A stretch of DNA of 23,284 nucleotides from Clostridiaceae bacterium (GTDB lineage Bacteria; Bacillota; Clostridia; Oscillospirales; Acutalibacteraceae), in NCBI GenBank assembly GCA_016297645.1, contig JAEDGF010000030.1, positions 1 through 23,284 of the forward strand, given 5' to 3'. The position numbers were made by a program, and so were the translations under genes. Below the pieces are notes generated by a model that saw only the letters and a list, made by a program, of their open reading frames with translations, searched no databases and had not been told where the DNA came from. Of this stretch, positions 1 to 6,468 are shown piece after piece. The number at the start of each line of letters is the position of its first letter. Position 1 is the first letter of the stretch.

Positions 1-59
1 GAGCGAAAATCAGCCGGTCAAAACCGACACGGGTTCAAGTCCCGTCAGCCTAAACAAAT
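1..59 (+). other. tRNA-like 3' fragment at window edge
   Basis: Positions 29-45 form a good T-arm: a 5-bp stem (ACGGG/CCCGT) around the 7-base loop TTCAAGT. A possible variable arm (CGGT/ACCG) lies at 15-26. No CCA is encoded after the putative acceptor strand, although both complete tRNAs in this window encode CCA. I could not place an anticodon loop with the required U33 in the visible bases, so the isotype is unknown. It may be a tRNA or pseudo-tRNA cut by the window edge. Alternatively, one frame reads as a 19-codon C-terminal tail ending in TAA at 59-61. Confidence 0.3.
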
Positions 60-66
60 AATACCA

Positions 67-102
67 CACCCGAAAGGCTTTTTCAATAAGGCTTTTCGGG
101 TG
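67..102. terminator. Hairpin between left-edge feature and MATE gene
   Basis: Long inverted repeat with arms 67-80 and 89-102 (outer CACCCGAAA pairs with TTTCGGGTG, two G-U pairs further in) and an 8-base T/A-rich loop. It sits where the plus-strand left-edge feature and the minus-strand MATE gene converge, so it probably stops transcription from one or both sides. Neither flank carries a clean run of T, which lowers confidence. Confidence 0.45.
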
Positions 103-130
103 CGGCTGAATAAAAGCATATAATATTTTG

Positions 131-1483
131 TCACGACAGCGGTTTTCCCAACGAAAGAGTTTTAAGGTCGGGAATAAGCAGCGGCAGAGAAATGACAGCC
201 GTGATGCTATCGGATATCGGCTGACTTATGATAGCGCCGGTCAGTCCGAAAAAGTGCGGCAGAATAAGAATGAGCGGCAAAAACACTATTCCCTGTCTTG
301 AAATGGCAAGCACGGTCGCTTTTGCCGAGCGTCCGAGGTTTTGCAGCAGCATACTGCCTATCAGGTAAAAGGCGGAAAAGGCAAGCGGAACAAGTTGCAG
401 CCGAAGCACCCTTGCCGCTATTTCTATCGTTTCATCTTCGTTTGCAAAGATACTCACGATAGGCTCGGCGAATATAAGCCCGACAACAGCGCCCGTAACA
501 AGTACGACCGTTCCGGTTATAACCGTTATTTTGAACGCCTTTACGACGCGGTCGTATTTTTCCGCACCGTAGTTCATGCCGCACACGGGCTGGAAGCCCT
601 GTCCGAAGCCTATGATTATCGACACAAGTATCTGCATTATTCTCGCAACAACGGCAACGGCGGCAATGGCACAGTCGCCGTAGGGCTTCAAGGCGAAGTT
701 GAGCAAGACGGTTGCAACCGAGCCGATGGTCTGCCGCCCGAGGGACGGAAGCCCGCCGAAGAATATCTCCTTTGCGACGGCTGCGTTCAGCTTGAAGCGT
801 TTTAACTTCATGGGCATATTTCCGCCGATAAATGTGCAGCCTGTGAGAATGCAGAAGCTGATCATCTGGCTTAGCATTGTGGCAAGTCCCGCGCCGTCCG
901 TATTCATGCCTAACACGACAATAAAGAGCGGGTCAAGCCCCATATTGAGCACCGCGCCCACGCCGAGTCCGATAAGACCGTGCTTTGTGTTGCCCTGGAA
1001 ACGCAGCTGATTATTGAGGGTGAGCGACGCTGTCTGAAACGGAGCGGCGATAAGAATAAATTTGAGATAATTTACGGCATACGGAAGAATCGTATCGGTC
1101 GAGCCGAGCAGACGCGCGAGCGGCTCGATAAAAATAAGCCCGCCGATACCTATGACCGCGCCCGTTGCGAACGACAGGACATAAGCCGTAACGGCAATGC
1201 TGCCCGCACCCTCGTAGTTCTTTTTGCCGAGCTCGCGCGACATATAGTTTCCGGCACCGTGTCCGAACATGAAGCCTACCGCCTGCAAGACTGCCATGAA
1301 CGAAAAAATAACGCCGATGCTTCCAACGGCACTGTCGTTTACCTTCGAAACGAAAAATGAGTCGGCGGCGTTATATATCGCGGTTATGAGCATCGACGCG
1401 ACCGCCGGAGCCGAGAGTGACGCAAGAAGCGGCAGCAGCGGTTTTGTCGTGAGTTTTATAAATTTAGCTTCCGTTTTATCCAA
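131..1483 (-). CDS. MATE family multidrug/Na+ efflux protein (MepA-like)
   Basis: 450-residue integral membrane protein, the usual length for 12-helix MATE antiporters, which export cationic drugs or metabolites using Na+ or H+ gradients. The N-terminal half contains family-like stretches (PAVASMLITAIYNAADSFFV near residues 26-45, then GHGAGNYMSRELG near 74-86). Around residue 300 comes a second-half counterpart with GFGQGFQPVCGMNYGA. Two six-helix halves are therefore visible. The start is TTG at 1481-1483, preceded by AGGTG five bases upstream; no in-frame ATG lies nearby, the next Met being residue 31 inside the first helix. It is the last minus-strand gene before the left edge, and the terminator of the lipoprotein gene lies just upstream, so it probably has its own weak promoter. 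The substrate cannot be told from sequence. Confidence 0.9.
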   Translation of the reverse strand: MDKTEAKFIKLTTKPLLPLLASLSAPAVASMLITAIYNAADSFFVSKVNDSAVGSIGVIFSFMAVLQAVGFMFGHGAGNYMSRELGKKNYEGAGSIAVTAYVLSFATGAVIGIGGLIFIEPLARLLGSTDTILPYAVNYLKFILIAAPFQTASLTLNNQLRFQGNTKHGLIGLGVGAVLNMGLDPLFIVVLGMNTDGAGLATMLSQMISFCILTGCTFIGGNMPMKLKRFKLNAAVAKEIFFGGLPSLGRQTIGSVATVLLNFALKPYGDCAIAAVAVVARIMQILVSIIIGFGQGFQPVCGMNYGAEKYDRVVKAFKITVITGTVVLVTGAVVGLIFAEPIVSIFANEDETIEIAARVLRLQLVPLAFSAFYLIGSMLLQNLGRSAKATVLAISRQGIVFLPLILILPHFFGLTGAIISQPISDSITAVISLPLLIPDLKTLSLGKPLS

Positions 1484-1553
1484 ACAAACACCTGTTTCCG
1501 TCTTTATGTTATCTGCCCGTTAATTTCGATAAAAACCGACAAAGCAGACCAAT

Positions 1554-1584
1554 CAAAACTGCCCGTTCGGTCGAATCGGGCAGT
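1554..1584 (-). terminator. Intrinsic terminator of the lipoprotein gene
   Basis: Perfect 8-bp stem (ACTGCCCG/CGGGCAGT, arms 1558-1565 and 1577-1584) with an 11-base loop. On the minus strand it is followed directly by TTTT. It lies 17 bases past the lipoprotein stop codon and separates that gene from the MATE gene. Confidence 0.65.
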
Positions 1585-1600
1585 ACGTATTATTATGTCT

Positions 1601-2233
1601 TTATTTTACCGTTACGGTAAGTGTGGGTGCGGTAGATTTGTCCTTGACGCTCTGCGTTTTATCGCCGCTCTCGTCAAGCCCCTTCGATATCTCCTCTACG
1701 ATACCCTTGAACTCTATTTTATCGCCGGGCTTTGCTGCCTCGGGAATTTTGAAGGTGACTTCGACAAGCTTCTCCATGTCGATATCAATGGTTCGTGCAA
1801 CGATACCCATCATACGGAAGGTGTCCTCGCTGCCGTCAGCCATTATCTGCATATCGCCTACCGAACAGGGGGCATATTCGACATACTCCGCGCCGTCGGC
1901 AACTATGTAGAAATCGAGTGCTGCGGTGAGTGGCGAGTTTTCAAGCCACACCGAAACAGTGACGGTTTCACCGGCGGCATACTCCGAAGCTAAGGTCGAC
2001 AGAATAAACTGCGGCGCGTTCTTTGACGACTGCGAACTGATGTTCCCGTCAGTTATTGCCGGTTTGTCGGAATTATCCGCCGAGGAAACCTTTTCGCCGC
2101 TTTTAAGCGTTACATCGGGAACGGCTTTGTTCGTTTCTTCATCACTGCCGCCGCTGCACGCGGAAAACGCCGTGCAGCTCAAAACCGTAAGCGCAGCCAA
2201 AAGTATGCATATGAGCTTCTTTATATTTTTCAT
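1601..2233 (-). CDS. Secreted lipoprotein with cohesin-like domain
   Basis: 210 residues from the ATG at 2233, chosen because AGAGG stands about 9 bases upstream; an in-frame ATG at 2263 has no such site. The N-terminus is a signal peptide: KNIKK, then a hydrophobic stretch, then FSAC-SGG, so lipidation at Cys26 is likely (Cys20 is a second candidate). A Ser/Asp/Lys-rich linker follows to about residue 70. The remainder (about 72-205) has the beta-sandwich pattern of cohesin-type domains: AGETVTVSVWLENS, LTAALDFYIV, and a late EVTFKIPEAAKPGDKIEF strand pair. Such domains bind dockerins or act as surface scaffolds; none of the partners is visible here. It lies 122 bases downstream of rpoD, a gap with a 6-bp hairpin (2291-2309) lacking a T-run. 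Exact function unknown. Confidence 0.75.
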   Translation of the reverse strand: MKNIKKLICILLAALTVLSCTAFSACSGGSDEETNKAVPDVTLKSGEKVSSADNSDKPAITDGNISSQSSKNAPQFILSTLASEYAAGETVTVSVWLENSPLTAALDFYIVADGAEYVEYAPCSVGDMQIMADGSEDTFRMMGIVARTIDIDMEKLVEVTFKIPEAAKPGDKIEFKGIVEEISKGLDESGDKTQSVKDKSTAPTLTVTVK

Positions 2234-2355
2234 GGAAAATAACCTCTGCTGTGAAATATGCACTCAGAAAATTTCTCGCGACGGGCACGGCTTGCGGAAA
2301 AGTCGCAAGGCTGAGAACATTGTGTTATATAATTCTTTTTCGAACCCGCAAAAAA

Positions 2356-3441
2356 TCAGACGAAATCTCTGAGGCGCTTGCTTCTGTTCGGGTGACGGAG
2401 CTTTCTGAGCGCCTTTGCCTCTATCTGTCTTATGCGCTCACGCGTTACCTGAAAACGCTTGCCGACCTCTTCGAGCGTACAGGGGTGTCCGTCGTAAAGA
2501 CCGAAGCGCAGACGGAGCACATCTCTTTCACGCGCGGTAAGGGTGTTGAGAGCGTTTTCTATCTCCTCTTTGAGAAGTGCCTGGCTTGCCGCGTCGGCAG
2601 GAGCCATTGCGTCCTCATCGGGGATGAAGTCGCCGAGGTGGCTGTCCTCCTCCTCGCCGATGGGAGTTTCGAGCGAAACGGGTTCCTGCGAAACACGCAT
2701 TATCTCGCGAACCTTTTCGGCAGGCATATCAAGAAGCGCCGCGATATCCTCCGCTGTCGGCTCTTTGCCGTTCTGGTGCAAAAGCTGCGAATTCGCCTTC
2801 TTAACTTTATTTATGGTTTCGACCATGTGTACGGGAATACGGATGGTTCTCGCCTGGTCGGCAATTGCTCTCGTTATCGCCTGACGGATCCACCATGTAG
2901 CATAAGTCGAGAACTTAAAGCCCTTGGTATAGTCGAACTTTTCAACTGCTTTGATAAGTCCGAGGTTGCCCTCCTGAATAAGATCGAGGAACTGCATACC
3001 GCGTCCGGAATATTTCTTCGCAATGCTTACGACAAGACGGAGGTTTGCTTCTTCAAGGCGGTGCTTCGCCTTTTTGTCGTTCTGACCTATGCGCATGGCA
3101 AGGTCTATTTCCTCTTCGGGGGTAAGAAGCGGTATTTTACCTATTTCTTTAAGATAGACCTTTACGGGGTCATCCATGGCAAGGTTTTTGTTGTCATCGC
3201 CCGTGTCGTACGCCTTTGCGACATCGGAATCGAACGAAAGCGCGTCGAGAGCGTTTTCGGACATATCGTCCGCGACTTCGATACCGTTCTGCTCGATAAG
3301 CTCATACAGTTTGTCAAGCTCGTCAATCTCAAAATCGTAGTCGATTATAAGAGAATCTATGTCCTGTGTTGAAAGTTTGCCTGCCGCCTTACCTTTTTCG
3401 ATAAGATGGTTTATCGCATTTTTTTTGTCCATACCTTCCAT
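2356..3441 (-). CDS. rpoD: Primary sigma factor of RNA polymerase (sigma-A/sigma-70)
   Basis: 361 residues, the compact length typical of Firmicutes sigma-A. It directs RNA polymerase to housekeeping promoters, matching the TTGACA/TATAAT sites found in this window. A short region 1.1 occupies the N-terminus (to about 75). Region 1.2 begins near residue 90 (DDPVKVYLKEIG). Region 2 follows (about 128-198), with LRLVVSIAKKY, the core-binding DLIQEGNLGLIKAVEKFD and the -10-melting FSTYATWWIRQAITRAI. RTIRIPVHMVETI starts region 3. Region 4.2, the -35-binding helix-turn-helix, is VTRERIRQIEAKALRKLRHP near the end. The ATG at 3441 has GAAGGA 7 bases upstream. It lies 20 bases after dnaG, the classic macromolecular-synthesis arrangement, and is probably cotranscribed with it. 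Confidence 0.98.
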   Translation of the reverse strand: MEGMDKKNAINHLIEKGKAAGKLSTQDIDSLIIDYDFEIDELDKLYELIEQNGIEVADDMSENALDALSFDSDVAKAYDTGDDNKNLAMDDPVKVYLKEIGKIPLLTPEEEIDLAMRIGQNDKKAKHRLEEANLRLVVSIAKKYSGRGMQFLDLIQEGNLGLIKAVEKFDYTKGFKFSTYATWWIRQAITRAIADQARTIRIPVHMVETINKVKKANSQLLHQNGKEPTAEDIAALLDMPAEKVREIMRVSQEPVSLETPIGEEEDSHLGDFIPDEDAMAPADAASQALLKEEIENALNTLTARERDVLRLRFGLYDGHPCTLEEVGKRFQVTRERIRQIEAKALRKLRHPNRSKRLRDFV

Positions 3442-3461
3442 TTATGCTTCCTTCTTTCATA

Positions 3462-5231
3462 CTACTGTTGCTTTTTTCTTTTTTGTTCCATTGCCTTCAA
3501 CCAGTCGGCATCCGAAAGTCCGCGCGCCGTCTGCGGCGACGAGAGCCTTTCTTTTTCGGCTAAAAGCGTTTGAATGCACTGCTCACAACCCTTCGGATTT
3601 TCGCTTACGGTCTTGCCCAGCGAGAAAAGATACGAGATATACGATATATCGTCGTTTTCTGCATCGTTTCCGAATGCCGAGATATCAAGACTTCTGCCGG
3701 ACGCTATCCGCGCGGATATATCCTCAAAAAATCTTCGGTTGTAGGGGGTTATGAACAGATCTGCCGACAGCTTTGACGACAGTTTTTTGAGCAGCTCGGG
3801 ATTATTTATGAGCGCTGCGAGGATAAATTCCTCTGCCTTTGCAGCTTTCAAATGCGTTTTGCGGTCCGGATTTTTTATCTTTCCGTCCGCCCCGGCTGCC
3901 GCCTTTGCAGCCTCCTCGAACTCGGCGGTCGCTTCACGGCGCACGCCGCGTCTGCGTGCCTTTGCCGTCTGCTGTTTAACAGCGTCGGGCGAAACCGACA
4001 ATTCGGAGGATATCCGCGAAGTATATATATCGCGTTCCATCGCGTTATTTATGTTTGCAAGTATCTCGACCGCATCGTTCAGATAGTTGAGCTTGCCGTC
4101 ATCGGTCGAAATATCGTATTTTGCCCTTGCTCGTTTCAGGGCGAACTCCGTATCGTTATCTGCGGAGGAGATGACCTTTTCCATACGCGCCGCACCGTGC
4201 GTTTTTATGACCTCGTCAGGGTCTTTTCCTTCACCGGAATAATCGAGAACACGCAGCTTAACGGGGGCGTTTTGCAGCATTTTCAAAGCACGGTCGGTCG
4301 CCTTTCGCCCGGCTTCGTCCGAGTCGTAAGACAGATACAATTCGTCACAGTAGCGCGATAAAAGGCTTATCTGCTCCGGAGTGAAAGCCGTCCCCAGTCC
4401 TGCGACTGCGTTTGTAAAGCCTGCCTGGTGCATGGCGATAACATCCATATACCCCTCGCACAGAATAAGCTTTCTGTCGCCGCGGTTCTTCGCGAAATTC
4501 AGTGCATATATGCCCTGCCCCTTACGGAAAACGGGCGTATCGGAGGAGTTTAAGTATTTCGGCTTCGAGTCGTCGAGGACTCTGCCGCCGAAGGCGCATA
4601 CATTTCCCCGCAGGTCTATTATCGGGAACATCAGACGGTTGCGGAAAGCGTCGATCGTTGAGCCTTTTCTCGTCTTTCGTGCAAGGTCGAACGACACCAG
4701 CTCATCATCGGTGAAGCCCTTTTTCCTGAGGTGGCGCAACAGTGCGTCCCACCTGTCCGGTGCGAACCCAAGCCCGAACTTCCGGACGGTTTCAGGGGCA
4801 AGCCCTCTCTTTTTTATGTAATCGTTCGCCGGCTTTGCCTCGGGCAGCGACAAACATGAGTAGAAAAATCGCGCTGCCTCGCGGTTCGCTTCGTAGCACC
4901 TGCGCCGCAGAGTGATACGCGCGTCGTCAACAGACTCGGAGGGCATATTCATGCCGGTGCGTTCGCACAGCAGCTTTACGGCTTCGGCATAGTCTATGCG
5001 CTCTATATTTCTGACGAAGTTTATGGCATCTCCGCCCATTCCGCAGCCGAAGCAGTAGTACGACTGCGTGTCGCGGTAAATTACAAAGCTCGGCGTTTTT
5101 TCGGTGTGGAAAGGACACAGCGCAACGGGCGTACGCGAACCGCGGTGCTTTATCTCGGTGTATTTGCCGACAAGCTCTTCGATATCGACACGGGCGCGAA
5201 GCTCCGAAAGAAAATCTTCACTGAACCGCAA
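3462..5231 (-). CDS. dnaG: DNA primase
   Basis: 589 residues, normal for bacterial DnaG, which makes RNA primers at the replication fork with the DnaB helicase. The N-terminal zinc ribbon has Cys39, His42, Cys60 and Cys63 (CPFHTEKTPSF then YYCFGCG). The catalytic core carries the Toprim motifs: EGYMDV at 259-264 and the metal-binding DSDEAGRKA at 303-311. The C-terminal third (from about 460) would be the helicase-binding domain and is less conserved. The start is TTG at 5229-5231, with GGAGG nine bases upstream; there is no competing ATG and the family N-terminus begins right there. It stands 93 bases downstream of yigZ and 20 bases before rpoD. No obvious consensus promoter was seen in the AT-rich gap 5232-5324, so it may be cotranscribed with yigZ or use a weak promoter. 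Confidence 0.97.
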   Translation of the reverse strand: MRFSEDFLSELRARVDIEELVGKYTEIKHRGSRTPVALCPFHTEKTPSFVIYRDTQSYYCFGCGMGGDAINFVRNIERIDYAEAVKLLCERTGMNMPSESVDDARITLRRRCYEANREAARFFYSCLSLPEAKPANDYIKKRGLAPETVRKFGLGFAPDRWDALLRHLRKKGFTDDELVSFDLARKTRKGSTIDAFRNRLMFPIIDLRGNVCAFGGRVLDDSKPKYLNSSDTPVFRKGQGIYALNFAKNRGDRKLILCEGYMDVIAMHQAGFTNAVAGLGTAFTPEQISLLSRYCDELYLSYDSDEAGRKATDRALKMLQNAPVKLRVLDYSGEGKDPDEVIKTHGAARMEKVISSADNDTEFALKRARAKYDISTDDGKLNYLNDAVEILANINNAMERDIYTSRISSELSVSPDAVKQQTAKARRRGVRREATAEFEEAAKAAAGADGKIKNPDRKTHLKAAKAEEFILAALINNPELLKKLSSKLSADLFITPYNRRFFEDISARIASGRSLDISAFGNDAENDDISYISYLFSLGKTVSENPKGCEQCIQTLLAEKERLSSPQTARGLSDADWLKAMEQKRKKQQ

Positions 5232-5324
5232 GCCGTAAGCCCTCCTCTCCGAAAAAAAATACCTTCGATTACTATATACCGAATAAAACTCAAAACTACT
5301 TTATTTTTATGAAAAAAATATTTT

Positions 5325-5957
5325 TCACTCTTTTCGGGCGCAAATATCGTATTTTTCGCCCGTTTTTTCGGCTCTCAGCGAGCCGTTGCTCATATCGGTG
5401 AGTTTTTCTCTCATTTCAGCGCTGTCGGCGCAGTGAAGTCTGAAAGATATCCTCACGCTGTCGGCATACTGCGTATCTTCGATTATTCCGCCGCATTCGA
5501 GAATAAGCTTCTGCACGCGCTCGAAACGGCTGTAATCGGTGTTGATTTCAAAGACATCGCACAGCGCCATTCTGACGGGACAAGCCGCGTTTACGGCAAG
5601 GCTCGCCGTGTGTGAATACGCGCGCACAAGTCCGCCCGCCCCGAGAAGTATGCCGCCGAAATAACGGGTCACGACAACACAGACATCAGTGAGGGAATTC
5701 TTTTTTATAACATCGAGCGTGGGCTGTCCTGCCGTCCCCTGCGGTTCGCCGTCGTCGGAATAGCGCGAGTATTCGGGCGAACGGATACAGTAGGCGTAGA
5801 CATTGTGGGTGGCATCGCGGTGCTTCGCCCTTATCTCCGAGATAAATTCCACAGCCTCGTCAGCCGAGGAAACGGGCTTGCAGTAGCCTATAAAGCGCGA
5901 CTTGTTCACTATATATTCCTCAGCCGCGTATTTTTCAACAGTCAAATAATCGTCCAT
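5325..5957 (-). CDS. yigZ: YigZ/IMPACT family protein
   Basis: 210 residues, the typical length of the bacterial YigZ (UPF0029 with DUF1949) family. The N-terminal IMPACT domain shows the family signatures: NKSRFIGYCKPV (about 18-29), THNVYAYCI, the SDDGEPQGTAGQP loop (about 67-79), and VTRYFGGILLGAGGLVRAY (about 96-114). The C-terminal part (about 135-205) matches the small ferredoxin-like second domain. The biochemical role of the family is not settled; the eukaryotic relative IMPACT modulates translation stress signalling, and bacterial members are assumed to act in or near translation. The ATG at 5957 has GGGAG five bases upstream. That binding site directly follows the rpmE terminator, leaving no room for a promoter after it. 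Confidence 0.93.
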   Translation of the reverse strand: MDDYLTVEKYAAEEYIVNKSRFIGYCKPVSSADEAVEFISEIRAKHRDATHNVYAYCIRSPEYSRYSDDGEPQGTAGQPTLDVIKKNSLTDVCVVVTRYFGGILLGAGGLVRAYSHTASLAVNAACPVRMALCDVFEINTDYSRFERVQKLILECGGIIEDTQYADSVRISFRLHCADSAEMREKLTDMSNGSLRAEKTGEKYDICARKE

Positions 5958-5970
5958 TTGTTCTCCCGTA

Positions 5971-6007
5971 AAAAATTAAGGCAACAACAGGTTCCCCCGC
6001 TGCTGCC
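5971..6007 (-). terminator. Intrinsic terminator after rpmE, in front of yigZ
   Basis: 9-bp stem (arms 5999-6007 and 5980-5988, GGCAGCAGC with GTTGTTGCC, two G-U pairs) and a 10-base loop, followed on the minus strand by TTAATTTTT. It is 52 bases past the rpmE stop and ends only a few bases before the yigZ ribosome binding site. Confidence 0.7.
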
Positions 6008-6059
6008 TAATTTTATGCTTGTGTTGTTACTTACAACAGTTACTGACCCGCATTCAGAC

Positions 6060-6266
6060 TCAGTTGTTACCCATATTATAACGCTTCTTGAATCTGTCAA
6101 CGCGTCCGCCGGTGTCAACAAGCTTTTGCTTGCCCGTGAAGAACGGGTGGCAGTTCGAGCAGATATCAACTCTGAGGTTGTCGCTCGTTGAGCAAGTCTC
6201 GAAAGTAGCGCCGCAAGCGCACTTAACTACGACAGGCTTGTAGTTGGGATGGATTCCCTGCTTCAT
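6060..6266 (-). CDS. rpmE: 50S ribosomal protein L31, zinc-binding type
   Basis: 68 residues, beginning MKQGIHPNYKP as L31 proteins do. The ATG at 6266 has AGAGGTGA about 8 bases upstream; an in-frame upstream ATG at 6302 would only add leader sequence. Cys16, Cys18, Cys36 and Cys39 form the zinc site of the C+ (zinc-containing) form, usually expressed when zinc is plentiful and replaced by a cysteine-free paralogue under zinc shortage. The C-terminal half includes SNCHPFFTGKQKLVDTGGRVDRFKKRY, diagnostic of the family. L31 sits on the large subunit and bridges to the small subunit. The gene has its own strong promoter, a foldable leader and a terminator, so it is a single-gene unit between addA and yigZ. 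Confidence 0.97.
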   Translation of the reverse strand: MKQGIHPNYKPVVVKCACGATFETCSTSDNLRVDICSNCHPFFTGKQKLVDTGGRVDRFKKRYNMGNN

Positions 6267-6313
6267 AATATTTTTCACCTCTTTCAGATGATGATACAAC
6301 ATAAGAAAACAGA

Positions 6314-6352
6314 CGGGACAGCGTGTACCGCGTTACGGCGCACTTATCCCCG
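6314..6352 (-). promoter_or_regulatory. Candidate structured rpmE leader (L31 autoregulatory element)
   Basis: The rpmE transcript should begin near 6362, giving a leader of about 95 bases. Within it, CGGG (6349-6352) can pair with CCCG (6314-6317). Inside, an elongated hairpin forms from 6341-6343 with 6323-6325 (GTG/CAC) and a 4-bp inner helix (GCCG/CGGT) around loop TAACG. L31 leaders with autogenous control are known in several phyla, including Firmicutes. That this is one of them is inference from position and foldability only. Confidence 0.35.
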
Positions 6353-6368
6353 CTTAAATAGTAAAGTG

Positions 6369-6397
6369 ATTTTAGCACACCGTAACAATAAAATCAA
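6369..6397 (-). promoter_or_regulatory. Sigma-A promoter of rpmE
   Basis: On the minus strand TTGATT (-35, 6392-6397), a 17-base spacer and TAAAAT (-10, 6369-6374). It lies about 100 bases upstream of the rpmE start, with transcription expected to begin near 6362. The 200-base gap between addA and rpmE shows no clear addA terminator. Confidence 0.78.
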
Positions 6398-6468
6398 GAG
6401 TTTTTTTATCTTTTTCGCTTTTTCCGAAAATTACCTGCAAATACCGCCTTTTTTTTACAACCTGACGG

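Noticed and set aside
341..1523. Several plus-strand open frames
   Set aside because: All are antisense to the MATE gene and have shadow-like composition.
2251..3372. Long open frame of 373 codons on the plus strand
   Set aside because: It lies opposite rpoD, whose protein is certain; the antisense frame has no recognisable domain and no proper start signal.
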